From the NCBI RefSeq assembly GCF_001957125.1, contig NZ_MPHJ01000001.1, positions 420,407 to 484,406 of the forward strand: 64,000 nucleotides of DNA, given 5' to 3'. The DNA comes from Shewanella sp. UCD-KL12. Lineage in GTDB: Bacteria > Pseudomonadota > Gammaproteobacteria > Enterobacterales > Shewanellaceae. The position numbers and the translations under genes are program-made. Below, piece after piece: positions 1-8,287 of the stretch; the first letter of the stretch is position 1, and each line of letters opens with the position of its first letter. The notes below the pieces were generated by a model. It was not told where the DNA came from, did not search any database, and was given only the letters and a program-made list of their open reading frames with translations.

Positions 1-4
1 CTTA

Positions 5-160
5 GCGCTAGCAGGCAATTTAATCTTCATCTGGAGGCTCAAGTGAGCGTCCTAAGGGGAGGTGATGAACCATGATGAAAACATGTAGCACTCGCTACAT
101 AGAGTCAGAGTCATCAAATCTGAATTAGTTCACTCTTAATAGAAAAAACGATCAAAAAAG
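5..160 (+). repeat. Short-ORF cassette, copy 1
   Basis: First of three diverged copies of a cassette. Shared blocks in order are GCGCTAGCAG (5-14), a strong ribosome-binding site with start-like triplets (GGGGAGGTGATGAAC, 56-70) and AGTTCACTCTT followed by an A-run (127-148). Two tiny frames are possible: a start at 62 or 65 ending at the TAG at 86-88, or ATG at 72 ending at TAG 126-128 (18 codons). A perfect 7-bp hairpin (83-89 with 94-100) lies inside. The array may continue beyond the window start. Function is unknown; leader peptides, small toxins or an sRNA are all possible. Confidence 0.45.
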
Positions 161-184
161 TGAGAAGAAAGAGAGAAAACAGAT

Positions 185-218
185 AAAAAAATGGCTCCAA
201 CTTAAATAAGTGGAGCCA
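185..218 (-). terminator. Strong intrinsic terminator on minus strand
   Basis: An 11-bp stem with one bulged base and an AAAT loop (192-218) is followed on the minus strand by seven U (complement of A185-191). It would stop leftward transcription. On the plus strand it is only a hairpin. It sits between cassettes 1 and 2, so an RNA antisense to the cassettes, or long readthrough from the peroxidase gene, would end here. Confidence 0.6.
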
Positions 219-266
219 CAACAATTCTAATTAAGAATCTTTACTTGGAAACTGACATATCAATTA

Positions 267-445
267 GCGCTAGCAGTCGATAACGGTTTCCACTAGATAC
301 CAAGCGTATCTAAAGGGAGATGATGATGAACGGTGAAACGACTTGGATTAAAACTGGGTTAGAGCAAGATAATCAAAGCCAGAAATTCGGTTCATAGTAT
401 ATGAGTCGAGTTAAGCCAAAAAGTTCACTCTTTAGCAAAAAAATT
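267..445 (+). repeat. Short-ORF cassette, copy 2
   Basis: Second copy: GCGCTAGCAG at 267-276, GGGAG site at 315-319, then ATGATGATGAAC at 320-331 and AGTTCACTCTT at 422-432 followed by an A-run. The reading frame 320-397 gives 25 codons (starting MMMNGETTWIK) and is the longest of the three. Spacing from copy 1 is 262 bases. The conserved order of blocks argues for a duplicated unit rather than chance, but divergence between the blocks is high. Confidence 0.45.
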
Positions 446-545
446 GCTGAATAATTTTAAGCTGGGAAAAACAGGCAAAAAAAGGGCAACACCACTCTTG
501 TTTAAAGATAGGGCTGCCTGATGATCATTTAAGATCAAGGGGACC

Positions 546-640
546 GCGCTAGAAGTCCCAGGGAGAATGATGAACATGAAAACCTTCTTCGCTGTTCATA
601 TTCTTTGATGCCCTAAAAAAGTAAAAGTTCAAAAAATAGA
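546..640 (+). repeat. Short-ORF cassette, copy 3 (shortened)
   Basis: Third, shorter copy: GCGCTAGAAG at 546-555, GGGAG at 561-565, ATGATGAACATGAAA at 567-581 and a trimmed AGTTC plus A-run at 626-636. The frame 567-608 gives 13 codons (MMNMKTFFAVHIL). Spacing from copy 2 is 279 bases. The region between the ribosome-binding block and the 5' block is much shorter than in copies 1 and 2. Confidence 0.4.
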
Positions 641-669
641 CAATGTTTTTTATCTTTTTTTTACTTTTT
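616..669. terminator. AT-rich inverted repeat downstream of glutathione peroxidase
   Basis: AAAAAGTAAAA (616-626) pairs with TTTTACTTTTT (659-669). It lies just past the stop codon of the minus-strand peroxidase gene and could end transcription from either side. The stem has almost no GC, so it may be weak. Confidence 0.4.
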
Positions 670-686
670 ATATAGTGTGTTGATAG

Positions 687-1166
687 TTAAAGTAATTTCT
701 CTATGTCTTTTTCTATATCTTCAGGCTTTGTTGTAGAAGCATAACGGGTCAATACCTTTCCTTCGCTATTAACTAGGAACTTGGTGAAGTTCCACTTGAT
801 CCCTTGGCTACCTAAGAGCCCTTTTGCTTCTGATTTTAGATATTCATAAAGGGGATGAGCATTGGCGCCATTCACTTCAATCTTCTCAAATAGTGGGAAG
901 GTTACACCAAAGTTCAGTTCACAGAATGTAGATATCTCGCTTTCACTACCACTCTCTTGGGATCCAAATTGATTACAAGGAAAGCCCAAAACGACGAACT
1001 TTTCTGGACCATGTTTTTTATAAAGCTGCTCAAGACCTTCATATTGCGGAGTGAAGCCACAAGCGCTGGCGGTATTGACGATTAGCAATACTTTATCTTT
1101 ATATTCAGAAAGAGAGCTAGGTTTACCTTGTATGTCATTTACTGAAAAATCATAGATTGATGTCAT
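687..1166 (-). CDS. Glutathione peroxidase family protein
   Basis: Thiol peroxidase of the glutathione peroxidase (BtuE/GpxA) family, expected to reduce organic hydroperoxides in the cytoplasm, in bacteria usually with thioredoxin or glutathione. The peroxidatic cysteine is in NTASACGFT (residue 36 from the chosen start), followed by the family motifs GFPCNQFG and KWNFTKF. Length, about 159 residues, is normal. The frame is open 6 codons further upstream, but the ATG at 1166 has a GGGGCGAG site at the right distance. It is a single gene, with an OhrR-like operator about 75 bases upstream, which fits peroxide-induced expression. A selenocysteine is not used. Confidence 0.9.
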   Translation of the reverse strand: MTSIYDFSVNDIQGKPSSLSEYKDKVLLIVNTASACGFTPQYEGLEQLYKKHGPEKFVVLGFPCNQFGSQESGSESEISTFCELNFGVTFPLFEKIEVNGANAHPLYEYLKSEAKGLLGSQGIKWNFTKFLVNSEGKVLTRYASTTKPEDIEKDIEKLL

Positions 1167-1238
1167 GATCTCGCCCCTAGGCATTAGTTAATACTGTTAT
1201 CGATTATTAGCCAGAATCTTAGCTTAGAAAGCAAATAA

Positions 1239-1255
1239 ACTCAATTGAATTGTGT
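1239..1255. promoter_or_regulatory. OhrR-like operator upstream of glutathione peroxidase
   Basis: A 17-bp imperfect palindrome with the core CAATT-G-AATTG; the outer 8-base arms agree at 7 positions. It matches the general form of operators bound by the MarR-family peroxide sensor OhrR (TACAATT-AATTGTA type). It lies in the 324-base gap before the peroxidase start at 1166, and could also affect the divergent gene at 1491. Nothing else in the 1167-1490 gap stands out. Confidence 0.45.
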
Positions 1256-1490
1256 GCAATTTAATTTTGCGCTTCCTATGTTAGCTTTACTGAGAAGGTT
1301 TATAAGAAATGATGCAGTCTGTAGCTTAGGTTTCCTTTAAGGGGGATATGTTGTCAATTGTTTAAGCTTGATCGGGATTTGGAATGGTAATGTTTTGATA
1401 CTGGTTTTTAAACTTGTTTTAAAACAAATGGATACTGGATGTGCGTATTGTTTTTGATATCATGCTCAAAATGATTATATTGAGACAATT

Positions 1491-2030
1491 ATGAAAGCAA
1501 AATTATGGGGAGGTGTTCTCCTACTATCAAGCATCTCAGTGACTGCAAGTGCCAACGACTTTGGTATCAGCCTTAACGATGATGTCATCTCGACGGAGAT
1601 GAACCTAAATTTGCAGAATAACGCTACAGCTTCGCTAGGCTATATCTATTCAAATGATGGGGGGAGCTTATTATCAGGTGCCATGCACGTAGCGCATGAT
1701 GCAGGTATCCACCATTTTGAGATAGGCGCAAAATACTCTTATGCTTGGGCTAAAAATAGCTCAAATGGTAGTGCTATTGGCGTGGGTGGCCGTTATGCAA
1801 TGGCACTAGGTTCAAACCTGTCATTTCAAGCATCTGGCTACTATGCACCATCAGTACTTTCGTTTGGCAGTGTTGATGGGATGTATGAATTAGACAGTAA
1901 GATTCAATTTCAGCTTAATCCAAGCTTAGCCTTGTACACAGGTTATCGAAATATTCGTCTTCAGTATGATAATTCGCAAAACTCAACATTCGATAGTGGA
2001 TTCTATATCGGTGGCAAAGCCAGCTTCTAA
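1491..2030 (+). CDS. YfaZ-like outer-membrane beta-barrel protein
   Basis: Small outer-membrane barrel of 179 residues. A signal peptide with cleavage expected after SASA (residue 21) precedes alternating hydrophobic/polar strands rich in Gly, Tyr and Ser, and the chain ends in phenylalanine (GGKASF), the usual barrel-assembly signature. Overall pattern and length resemble the YfaZ family, whose function is not established. It stands alone, divergent from the peroxidase, and is followed by a perfect 10-bp hairpin at 2049-2071. Another small porin-like family cannot be excluded. Confidence 0.6.
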   Translation: MKAKLWGGVLLLSSISVTASANDFGISLNDDVISTEMNLNLQNNATASLGYIYSNDGGSLLSGAMHVAHDAGIHHFEIGAKYSYAWAKNSSNGSAIGVGGRYAMALGSNLSFQASGYYAPSVLSFGSVDGMYELDSKIQFQLNPSLALYTGYRNIRLQYDNSQNSTFDSGFYIGGKASF

Positions 2031-2048
2031 TTCACCATTTGCTGTATA

Positions 2049-2071
2049 TTGCACCTGAATGTCAGGTGCAA
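2049..2071 (+). terminator. Hairpin downstream of YfaZ-like gene
   Basis: A perfect 10-bp stem (2049-2058 with 2062-2071) with an ATG loop. No clear U-run follows, so it is a weak terminator or mRNA-stabilising hairpin. The rest of the gene-free stretch up to 2541 shows no reading frame or repeat that I can support. Confidence 0.4.
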
Positions 2072-2541
2072 TCCTCTCTTAAGTCACTGCTATCTCCACC
2101 AACAGATATCCCCTTCAATATCAGCTTCAGAGATTCAGAAGTTTAAAATTCAAAGTAGCCAGAGTAGGCTAGACTTATGTGTAGCGGTACTCGAAAGTAT
2201 TTAGGAACGCTATAGTCAAAGGAAGGCATCTCTCCTGCAAGTTTTGCTTCTTTTACTTCCTGTAATAAAAACAACTTTTCGTTTCAGTTCCGCAAGTTTT
2301 ATGTACTGTTATGATGAGTTCCTAACGACTTTTGGCGATTTATTCAACGGGAAGGTATGATTTTTTCGCCAAGTGAGTGTTTTCTATTGAATATTGCGTT
2401 ACGTGTAAATAAACTTGAATCTAAAATGTTAATGGCTTGTATTGGCAATGGTTGTCTCCAAGGATCAGGGGAGTTTCCATTAAGCCTACTGCTTATAGTT
2501 GGCTAAGGGTCAACGAATAATTAGATAAAAGGCTGAATGCT

Positions 2542-4209
2542 ATGATCCATAAAGTACTTTTAATACTCTTTTTTGTTATCGTTCAGGTGTTCCCAAGCCA
2601 GGCTTTATCAGCCACCTCACTCGATCAATCTTTTCTCTTTTTTGCTAAGCCAGAACAGACTCCTCCTGCAAAGCATGCAGATGTCACTCCTTGGATGGCC
2701 ACGTTAGAAAAAGCTGACAGTATTAGCTTAACTGGCGGGAGCTATTGGCTAGTGATGCCTACATTTGTTTATGACAGAGAAACCCGATGGGCTGTTAGTG
2801 TCAGAAATTCAATCGTTGAATCACTTGATTATTGGGTGATCGGGACTGACGGTAGCAAGCAGTATGCTCATAGTGGTTATTATGCCCCCTATGAGTTTCT
2901 GTTTGATTATGGCCGTGAAGTCGAGCTCAATAATGGTGTGGAATATTGGTTAATCGTTAAGATGGAAAGCCGCTATTTCTCTTCGATACCAAAGATTGAG
3001 CTTAATCCCCTAGTAGAGCACAAGCAAAGTGCAGATATTGAAGCGATGGCCGTGATGCTATGTCTTGGTGGACTGATCTTTATCGCTTGCTATAACTTAT
3101 TGATTTTCTTTTCGATTAAAGACCGTGCATTTCTCTATTATGGTATGTATGTACTGTCGTACTTTTTTGGCTGGGCGCTGACTTTTCATATTCCTTCTCA
3201 CTTGTGGGGTTATCATAATTTAGAGCTACACCACCTGTTTTTTATCAGTTTGCCTATATTTAATATTCTGTTTTACAAGCACTTTCTACAGCTTCCTGAA
3301 TACTCACCTAAGCTTTGGCGCCTAAGTAAATATCTCATGTGGCTCTGTATTATCGCCTTGCCAACCAGTATTTATCTGGTCTCTTATACCGCACTGATTG
3401 CCTCCGTCTTAATCATGTTATGGATTGGTCTCGCGATCACCTGTGGTAATGTCTGCCTGATCAAGGGCTTTTCACCGGCGCGTTACTTTATTTTTGCTTT
3501 TACCTGCTTATTACTGCCCGCAGTTATTATTCTTCCGGGCAATCTAGGTTTGACGCCTGACTTTATCGAATATGCAGAGCTCGCCACCTTGGTAGGCGGC
3601 ACTGCCGATGCCTTGCTACTCTCTCTCGCATTAGCCAATAAGATTAAGCTCCTGTCTGAGGAGCGCCAAACCTATATTGAGACACTCGGTATAGCGTGGG
3701 AGAAAGCGCGGCAAGATGATCTTACTCAGTTGCAGAACCGACATGCATTTGATGAATACATGCAAACAGCGTTATTAGGTAAAAATGCTAAGCGTGCACA
3801 GCATCTTATTTTGATTGATATCGATGGTATTACTCAGGTTAATCACACATTGGGACACCAAGAGGGTGACAGCTTACTCAAGTTAGTTGCTAAGCAGTTA
3901 AAGTCGATATGCAGCGACCATGAGCGAGCTAGACTGTTTAGAATTGGCAGTGATAACTTCGTCATTTTGTTATCCGCTGAGCAGACTAAATCGTTAGTGA
4001 ATCAATTAGAACTGCTCTCAAAAAGTCTAGAACAGGAAGGTTATCGTGATACTGGTATCAGTTATGGTTATGCCGTTAACTCTGAAGTGAGGGATGCCAG
4101 TGAATGGCTGAGAACCGCAGATAGAAACATGTATAAGGTTAAGACTGAAAAGCGTCGTGAGAAGCAAGCTCAATCTGTTTCATTAACCGAAAATGAGTTA
4201 TTAAGCTAA
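2542..4209 (+). CDS. 7TMR-DISM membrane receptor with degenerate GGDEF domain
   Basis: Inner-membrane signalling protein of 555 residues. Order: signal peptide (about 1-23), periplasmic 7TMR-DISMED2-type sugar-binding-like domain (about 25-160), seven transmembrane helices (about 168-365), short linker helix, GGDEF domain (about 390-540). The domain has the usual DDLTQLQNRHAF start and DIDGITQVN motif, but the active-site loop reads RIGSDNF (467-473) where active cyclases have R-x-GGDEF. Diguanylate cyclase activity is therefore doubtful; it may be a GTP- or c-di-GMP-binding or partner-regulating domain. The stop codon abuts a MITE-like element. No EAL domain is present. Confidence 0.8.
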   Translation: MIHKVLLILFFVIVQVFPSQALSATSLDQSFLFFAKPEQTPPAKHADVTPWMATLEKADSISLTGGSYWLVMPTFVYDRETRWAVSVRNSIVESLDYWVIGTDGSKQYAHSGYYAPYEFLFDYGREVELNNGVEYWLIVKMESRYFSSIPKIELNPLVEHKQSADIEAMAVMLCLGGLIFIACYNLLIFFSIKDRAFLYYGMYVLSYFFGWALTFHIPSHLWGYHNLELHHLFFISLPIFNILFYKHFLQLPEYSPKLWRLSKYLMWLCIIALPTSIYLVSYTALIASVLIMLWIGLAITCGNVCLIKGFSPARYFIFAFTCLLLPAVIILPGNLGLTPDFIEYAELATLVGGTADALLLSLALANKIKLLSEERQTYIETLGIAWEKARQDDLTQLQNRHAFDEYMQTALLGKNAKRAQHLILIDIDGITQVNHTLGHQEGDSLLKLVAKQLKSICSDHERARLFRIGSDNFVILLSAEQTKSLVNQLELLSKSLEQEGYRDTGISYGYAVNSEVRDASEWLRTADRNMYKVKTEKRREKQAQSVSLTENELLS

Positions 4210-4474
4210 TACCAATCAGTATAAGAAATTGATCTACTCAGAGCTATTTGGGGCAAACTAATTCAAGGCGAATAAGTGATGTAATGGTGATCCCTTATGA
4301 GGTTATTCAACGAAGAAGTAGGCAGCCCCCAAAGCTCCTACAAGGCGAGTTTTAGCGCTTCTGAATGCTGCGTTAACGAGCTTAAACGTAGAATAACTAT
4401 GCTCTTCACTCGTTGCCTTGCCTCAGAAGCGCTAAACTCTCGCTGAGCGAGCAAGTCTTTATACCGATTGGTAT
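4209..4474. mobile_element. MITE-like element, family A copy 1
   Basis: A 266-bp element without a reading frame, bounded by 16-base terminal inverted repeats (ATACCAATCAGTATAA at 4209-4224 against 4459-4474, 15 of 16 matching). A second internal inverted repeat (4345-4364 with 4423-4443) would let the element fold into a long hairpin. A clearly related 265-bp copy lies at 51478-51742. Structure and size fit a non-autonomous miniature transposable element. The left end starts on the last base of the upstream gene's TAA stop codon, so the insertion just spared that gene. No transposase is in the window. Confidence 0.75.
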
Positions 4475-4508
4475 TACACTCCTCTAAGATCTATTTTGAT
4501 GAAAAAAA

Positions 4509-4536
4509 GCTGACAGTGCATGCTGTCAGCTTTTTT
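4509..4536. terminator. Bidirectional terminator between convergent genes
   Basis: Stem GCTGACAG/CTGTCAGC around TGCATG, with an A-run before and a T-run after. It serves both the receptor gene on the plus strand and the oxidoreductase gene on the minus strand. Confidence 0.85.
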
Positions 4537-4588
4537 GCGTTAAAGCCGCTTTCTAAAAAGCGGGTTGCTTGTGTCAATTAGCCCTAGA

Positions 4589-7500
4589 TTAAAAGTCCTG
4601 CTCGCCTTTAATCAGCTTAGGGTAGCCACAAATCGCTTTTGAAGTGTGCATTCCGGCCATCGTTGCCGCCTCAACACAGCTGGCGTTAATACCTGTGTTT
4701 ATCCAGTCGCCAGTCATGTAGAGGTTATCTATGCCGGTACCGTCAGTATTGATACGGTATTTACTGCTGCCTTTTACCGACATAACATAACGCTCTGATG
4801 GGTCAACATTGGCGCGCCAATACTGACTGTTAAATCTTGCTTCTCCCTGTGCGCCAGAGCTGGCTTCATCACCTGTGTGTAGCCATTGCCAAGGGAAGGT
4901 GTCGCCGACATGACTCCAAAGCTTGTGGATCTGGGTATTCAGTTGACCGATAGCGCCCTCTTTAGCTTGCAGGGCTTTTTCCTCTGGAAAACTCACATCA
5001 GAGCGAGGCGGGTAGTGCGCTACAGGCAGTGCCGAGCAGAAGTAGCTGGCATTTTTAGGCTCAAGGCCATGCCAGTCCTCTTTATCCAGCAGTTGATCCA
5101 TTGAAGCCCACGTATCGAAAGGCTCGGTAAAACCTGATAGGACTGGCTCCTCTCCGCTCTCTGGCGTGTATTGCCAACCTATGCCGTCAAGATCTTCATT
5201 CATCCACAGCTGGTAAGCTTGGGTCGCCACGGTTTTAACCTTCTTTACCGCTTTGGTCAATGGCTCACTTTGAGCCATCACCTCACTGGCAACGTGGGGG
5301 ACTGAGCCGATGGAAAGGCCAAAGATCACCTTGTCAAAATCTTGCCCTTTGACTAATGTCTTCTTCGGTAGCGGCGTGCCGATATTCGCTTGATAAACCT
5401 CACTCCAGTTACTCCAGAAGTGCTCTAGGTTAATATCATTGTCTTTGAGTAGCTGTGCCTGTATTGGATCGAGTTGCTCATAAAGTGGCGTACTTGGCCA
5501 GCAGGCTAAGCCTTTCACATCAACCAGAGGGTTATAGCTTTCTACCCCCTCTTTGAGTTTAACCTGTTCGGTTATCTCAATGCCTTCTATGCTGCCGTTA
5601 TTGCAAACTAGGTTATCCACTTGATTGAAGTAGTGGAAGTTAACCCCTCGGCGTTTAAGCACCTCGTAGTATGGGGTAAAGACGACATCTCCCATACCAG
5701 CCTGCATCTTCCACATCACACCACCTTGATAACACAGAGCAATTCTAAGCATAGAGCGAATGATGGTGCCAGCTTCGACATTGGGCTGGCTAAAGTCGCC
5801 TTTCTCATAGGCGAAGACAAGATCGTAAAACCCTCTTACTGGCGCGGAGTCGACGGTAAAGGTTTGGTTTGCACCATGTTTAGTGAGCCACTCTCGGTAA
5901 TCATAATCATTGATGACATCGAAACCGTGCTTAAATACCCCATCGGCAAACATACCTTTGAGAATGGTTAGGCCAAGGTCTGAGGCGATATAAAGTCTGC
6001 GCAGTTCATCATTGGTCTCTAATTTCTCGACAAAGTTTTCCTCCAGGCGAGCACGAAAACTATCAACGGCTGACTCGATAAAGCCCTCATCATCTTCATC
6101 AGGGCTATGTGCATGCTCGTCACACTCACGGCCTACAAGTTGATTGATATGGCACTCGATTGAATCCCCAAGGGAGGCTAAGCTCTCTTTGGTATCTTCT
6201 ATGGTGTCTTCAATTGAATCTTCAATCCTATCCTTAAGGGTTTCAAACCAATCTTCGCTAAACCAGTGCACAGGCTTTGCGGTCTCTTTTTCGGCGTTAT
6301 CGAGTAGATCATCCATCTCCTTGAGCCACTCTCGAATCCAGCTGAAGGCAGCTTTAACCACTTTCCAAAGGGTTAAGATTTCGGTGCTGTCGCCTGGGAT
6401 CCCCTCTCTGAGGGGGAACTCAATTGGCCAGCTGTCAGACTCACCGCCCACATCTTCCTGCAGTACAATATAGCTATGGGGCTTAAAGGCATCTAAGAAG
6501 GTCGCAAGGGGAGCATCTTCTGGGCGGTCAAGCTCTTCATAGGCCTGGCGCATCAGGCTAAAGGCATTTTGGTAGAAACCGAACCAGATATGCAGACCGT
6601 GTTCTTCAATTCGCTGGCCATGCTCGGCGTTACGGCCACTGGCACCTTTTCCGCCAATCCGCCAACCGAGTTGATAGACATCAATATCATACTTGTTTTG
6701 CCAGCCCGGTTGCTCTGTGAGGCACATTGCCGCTGTCATTGCGGCGACTCCTCCACCAAGCACAGCAATTTTCTCCTTTTTAAGCACTGAGTTATCGACT
6801 AAGACCTCCCCTTGAGGGACTTCAAAGTCAAAATTGACATGATAGGGAAGCAATACATTTTGCTCGCCCAGTTCGACACCCAATGACTCTTTGAGCGGAA
6901 AACTGGCGTTATCGAACACTGTCGCTAACAGGTCGTTTTCCAACAGTGACAGAGAATGTACTTGTTTGACTGTCGCTGGGGAGGCGGTAATCGCCTGATA
7001 AACGGCTTTTTGGCCAGCTGAGTCGGGTAACTGCTTAAGAAATATCTGATCGATAGCGGGCTTAAAGAGTAGGCTAAAGAGTTGATCTTCACCGAGTCTG
7101 TCGAGCTCTGGAATAAAATCGGTTTGATCTTTAAAGAGCTGCCAGGTTTTAGTAATGGCTTCAACAGTGGTGAGCTGATCTTCCTCTTTTGCTTCACAAT
7201 CAACAGACAGTAAAGGGTGCATCGCCAGTTCAGTTTCTGGCGAAAAGGTTTTAAAGCTTTTGGCTGACAGACTGAGCTTAGTAAGTGGCTCACCCGGCTG
7301 GGGCATCTCATACTCGCACATGTTCTTGGGGTAGCCGAACAGCTCACGGCCGTTGATCAGTGCCATAGAGTCATTGACGAAAGTGTACAGGGGATGAAAG
7401 TACACATGACTGATATCGTCACTGTCGGCACTATTTTGCCTGCCGACCATGATCCAAGTGATGATATCGGTTTCTTGGATCCAACCTTTATCTCTATCTT

Positions 7501-7741
7501 CTGGAAATTCAGAGTAAGCTTTGTCGACACGAGTAAAGCTGGTTAATACATAAGGTGATAACACCCTAAAATACATACTGCTGCCTGCGACTTGATTTAG
7601 GCAGGTATCGATAGATTTTTGTAGATTGGCTTGTTTGCCTTTCATGAAAAAACCATACATATCCGCCTTATTCAGTACTAAAGGGGAATGCATTAACATA
7701 GATCCGGGAGGATAGATAAAATCAGGGCGAAGTTGTTCCAT
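4589..7741 (-). CDS. Acetoacetate-decarboxylase-like / FAD-dependent oxidoreductase fusion
   Basis: Large two-part protein of 1050 residues. The first ~190 residues resemble the acetoacetate decarboxylase superfamily, including GRELFGYPKN (131-140), whose lysine corresponds to the family's Schiff-base region. A helical linker leads to a flavoprotein starting at about 322 with the dinucleotide motif VLGGGVAAM (327-335), RIGGKGASGR (361-370) and EEHGLHIWFGFY (379-390), the pattern of amine-oxidase/phytoene-desaturase/hydroxysqualene-dehydroxylase flavoenzymes. The C-terminus has the FAD-closing motif (LYMTGDWINTGINASCVEAA). The linker at about 470-550 is very acidic. The ATG has an AAGGAAT site. 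It stands alone; the substrate is unknown, an isoprenoid or other lipid being a guess from the flavoprotein family. Confidence 0.75.
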   Translation of the reverse strand: MEQLRPDFIYPPGSMLMHSPLVLNKADMYGFFMKGKQANLQKSIDTCLNQVAGSSMYFRVLSPYVLTSFTRVDKAYSEFPEDRDKGWIQETDIITWIMVGRQNSADSDDISHVYFHPLYTFVNDSMALINGRELFGYPKNMCEYEMPQPGEPLTKLSLSAKSFKTFSPETELAMHPLLSVDCEAKEEDQLTTVEAITKTWQLFKDQTDFIPELDRLGEDQLFSLLFKPAIDQIFLKQLPDSAGQKAVYQAITASPATVKQVHSLSLLENDLLATVFDNASFPLKESLGVELGEQNVLLPYHVNFDFEVPQGEVLVDNSVLKKEKIAVLGGGVAAMTAAMCLTEQPGWQNKYDIDVYQLGWRIGGKGASGRNAEHGQRIEEHGLHIWFGFYQNAFSLMRQAYEELDRPEDAPLATFLDAFKPHSYIVLQEDVGGESDSWPIEFPLREGIPGDSTEILTLWKVVKAAFSWIREWLKEMDDLLDNAEKETAKPVHWFSEDWFETLKDRIEDSIEDTIEDTKESLASLGDSIECHINQLVGRECDEHAHSPDEDDEGFIESAVDSFRARLEENFVEKLETNDELRRLYIASDLGLTILKGMFADGVFKHGFDVINDYDYREWLTKHGANQTFTVDSAPVRGFYDLVFAYEKGDFSQPNVEAGTIIRSMLRIALCYQGGVMWKMQAGMGDVVFTPYYEVLKRRGVNFHYFNQVDNLVCNNGSIEGIEITEQVKLKEGVESYNPLVDVKGLACWPSTPLYEQLDPIQAQLLKDNDINLEHFWSNWSEVYQANIGTPLPKKTLVKGQDFDKVIFGLSIGSVPHVASEVMAQSEPLTKAVKKVKTVATQAYQLWMNEDLDGIGWQYTPESGEEPVLSGFTEPFDTWASMDQLLDKEDWHGLEPKNASYFCSALPVAHYPPRSDVSFPEEKALQAKEGAIGQLNTQIHKLWSHVGDTFPWQWLHTGDEASSGAQGEARFNSQYWRANVDPSERYVMSVKGSSKYRINTDGTGIDNLYMTGDWINTGINASCVEAATMAGMHTSKAICGYPKLIKGEQDF

Positions 7742-7983
7742 AGCCTATATTCCTTTTGTGGCCTAACTTAAGTGAACATCTCGAGCGGATGCTGTTTTAC
7801 ATTATGTTTTTGTATCTGAGTTTTGAGTTTCTAATTTTTGTATTGAGGGTATTAACTTAAATATAAGATAGGATAAGACTATGAAGATTTTGACTATTTT
7901 ACAAATTTTTAGGCAGCTAAATACTCGCTGATGAATAGATAACTTAGGTTCGAGGCATTAACGCTGAGAACCTAAGCCTTGTC

Positions 7984-8160
7984 TTATAACCATTGTTGAG
8001 CGTGTGAATCTTGATCAAACTGTTGACGTTTTTGATCTGAGAGCTGCTTACGATTATGTTTATTACGCTTACTTTTCTGCTTATCTCTACTCATGTCAGC
8101 TTGCTCTATTTCACTGTCCCAAAGTAAGTCATCATTATCGTAGAAGTTAGAGGTGTTCAT
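7984..8160 (-). CDS. Small hypothetical protein, 58 residues
   Basis: A 58-codon frame from ATG at 8160 to TAA at 7984. The protein begins MNTSNFYDNDDLLWDSEIEQ, an acidic aromatic N-terminal part, then turns strongly basic (KQKSKRNKHNRKQ) and ends with QQWL. Such an acidic-then-basic pattern with regular codon use is unlike a chance frame. No signal peptide or membrane segment. The ribosome-binding site is weak. It occupies an otherwise empty 650-base gap between two larger minus-strand genes. I do not recognise the family; a nucleic-acid-binding role is only a guess from the charge. Confidence 0.6.
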   Translation of the reverse strand: MNTSNFYDNDDLLWDSEIEQADMSRDKQKSKRNKHNRKQLSDQKRQQFDQDSHAQQWL

Positions 8161-8287
8161 CGCTGTATGTCCCGCTTTGATTGTAAAAAATTAAATGGTT
8201 TACAGCATAATAAACAGCCTAAGTGACACTAATATGACGATGATTATGAGCGCTGGTCGTTGAGCTCTTTTTCATAGCGGTAAGATT

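Noticed and set aside
6925-7347. 140-codon frame on the same strand as the large oxidoreductase gene, out of frame
   Set aside because: It lies wholly inside the oxidoreductase coding sequence, has no ribosome-binding site and gives a Ser/Leu/Arg-rich chain typical of a shadow frame.
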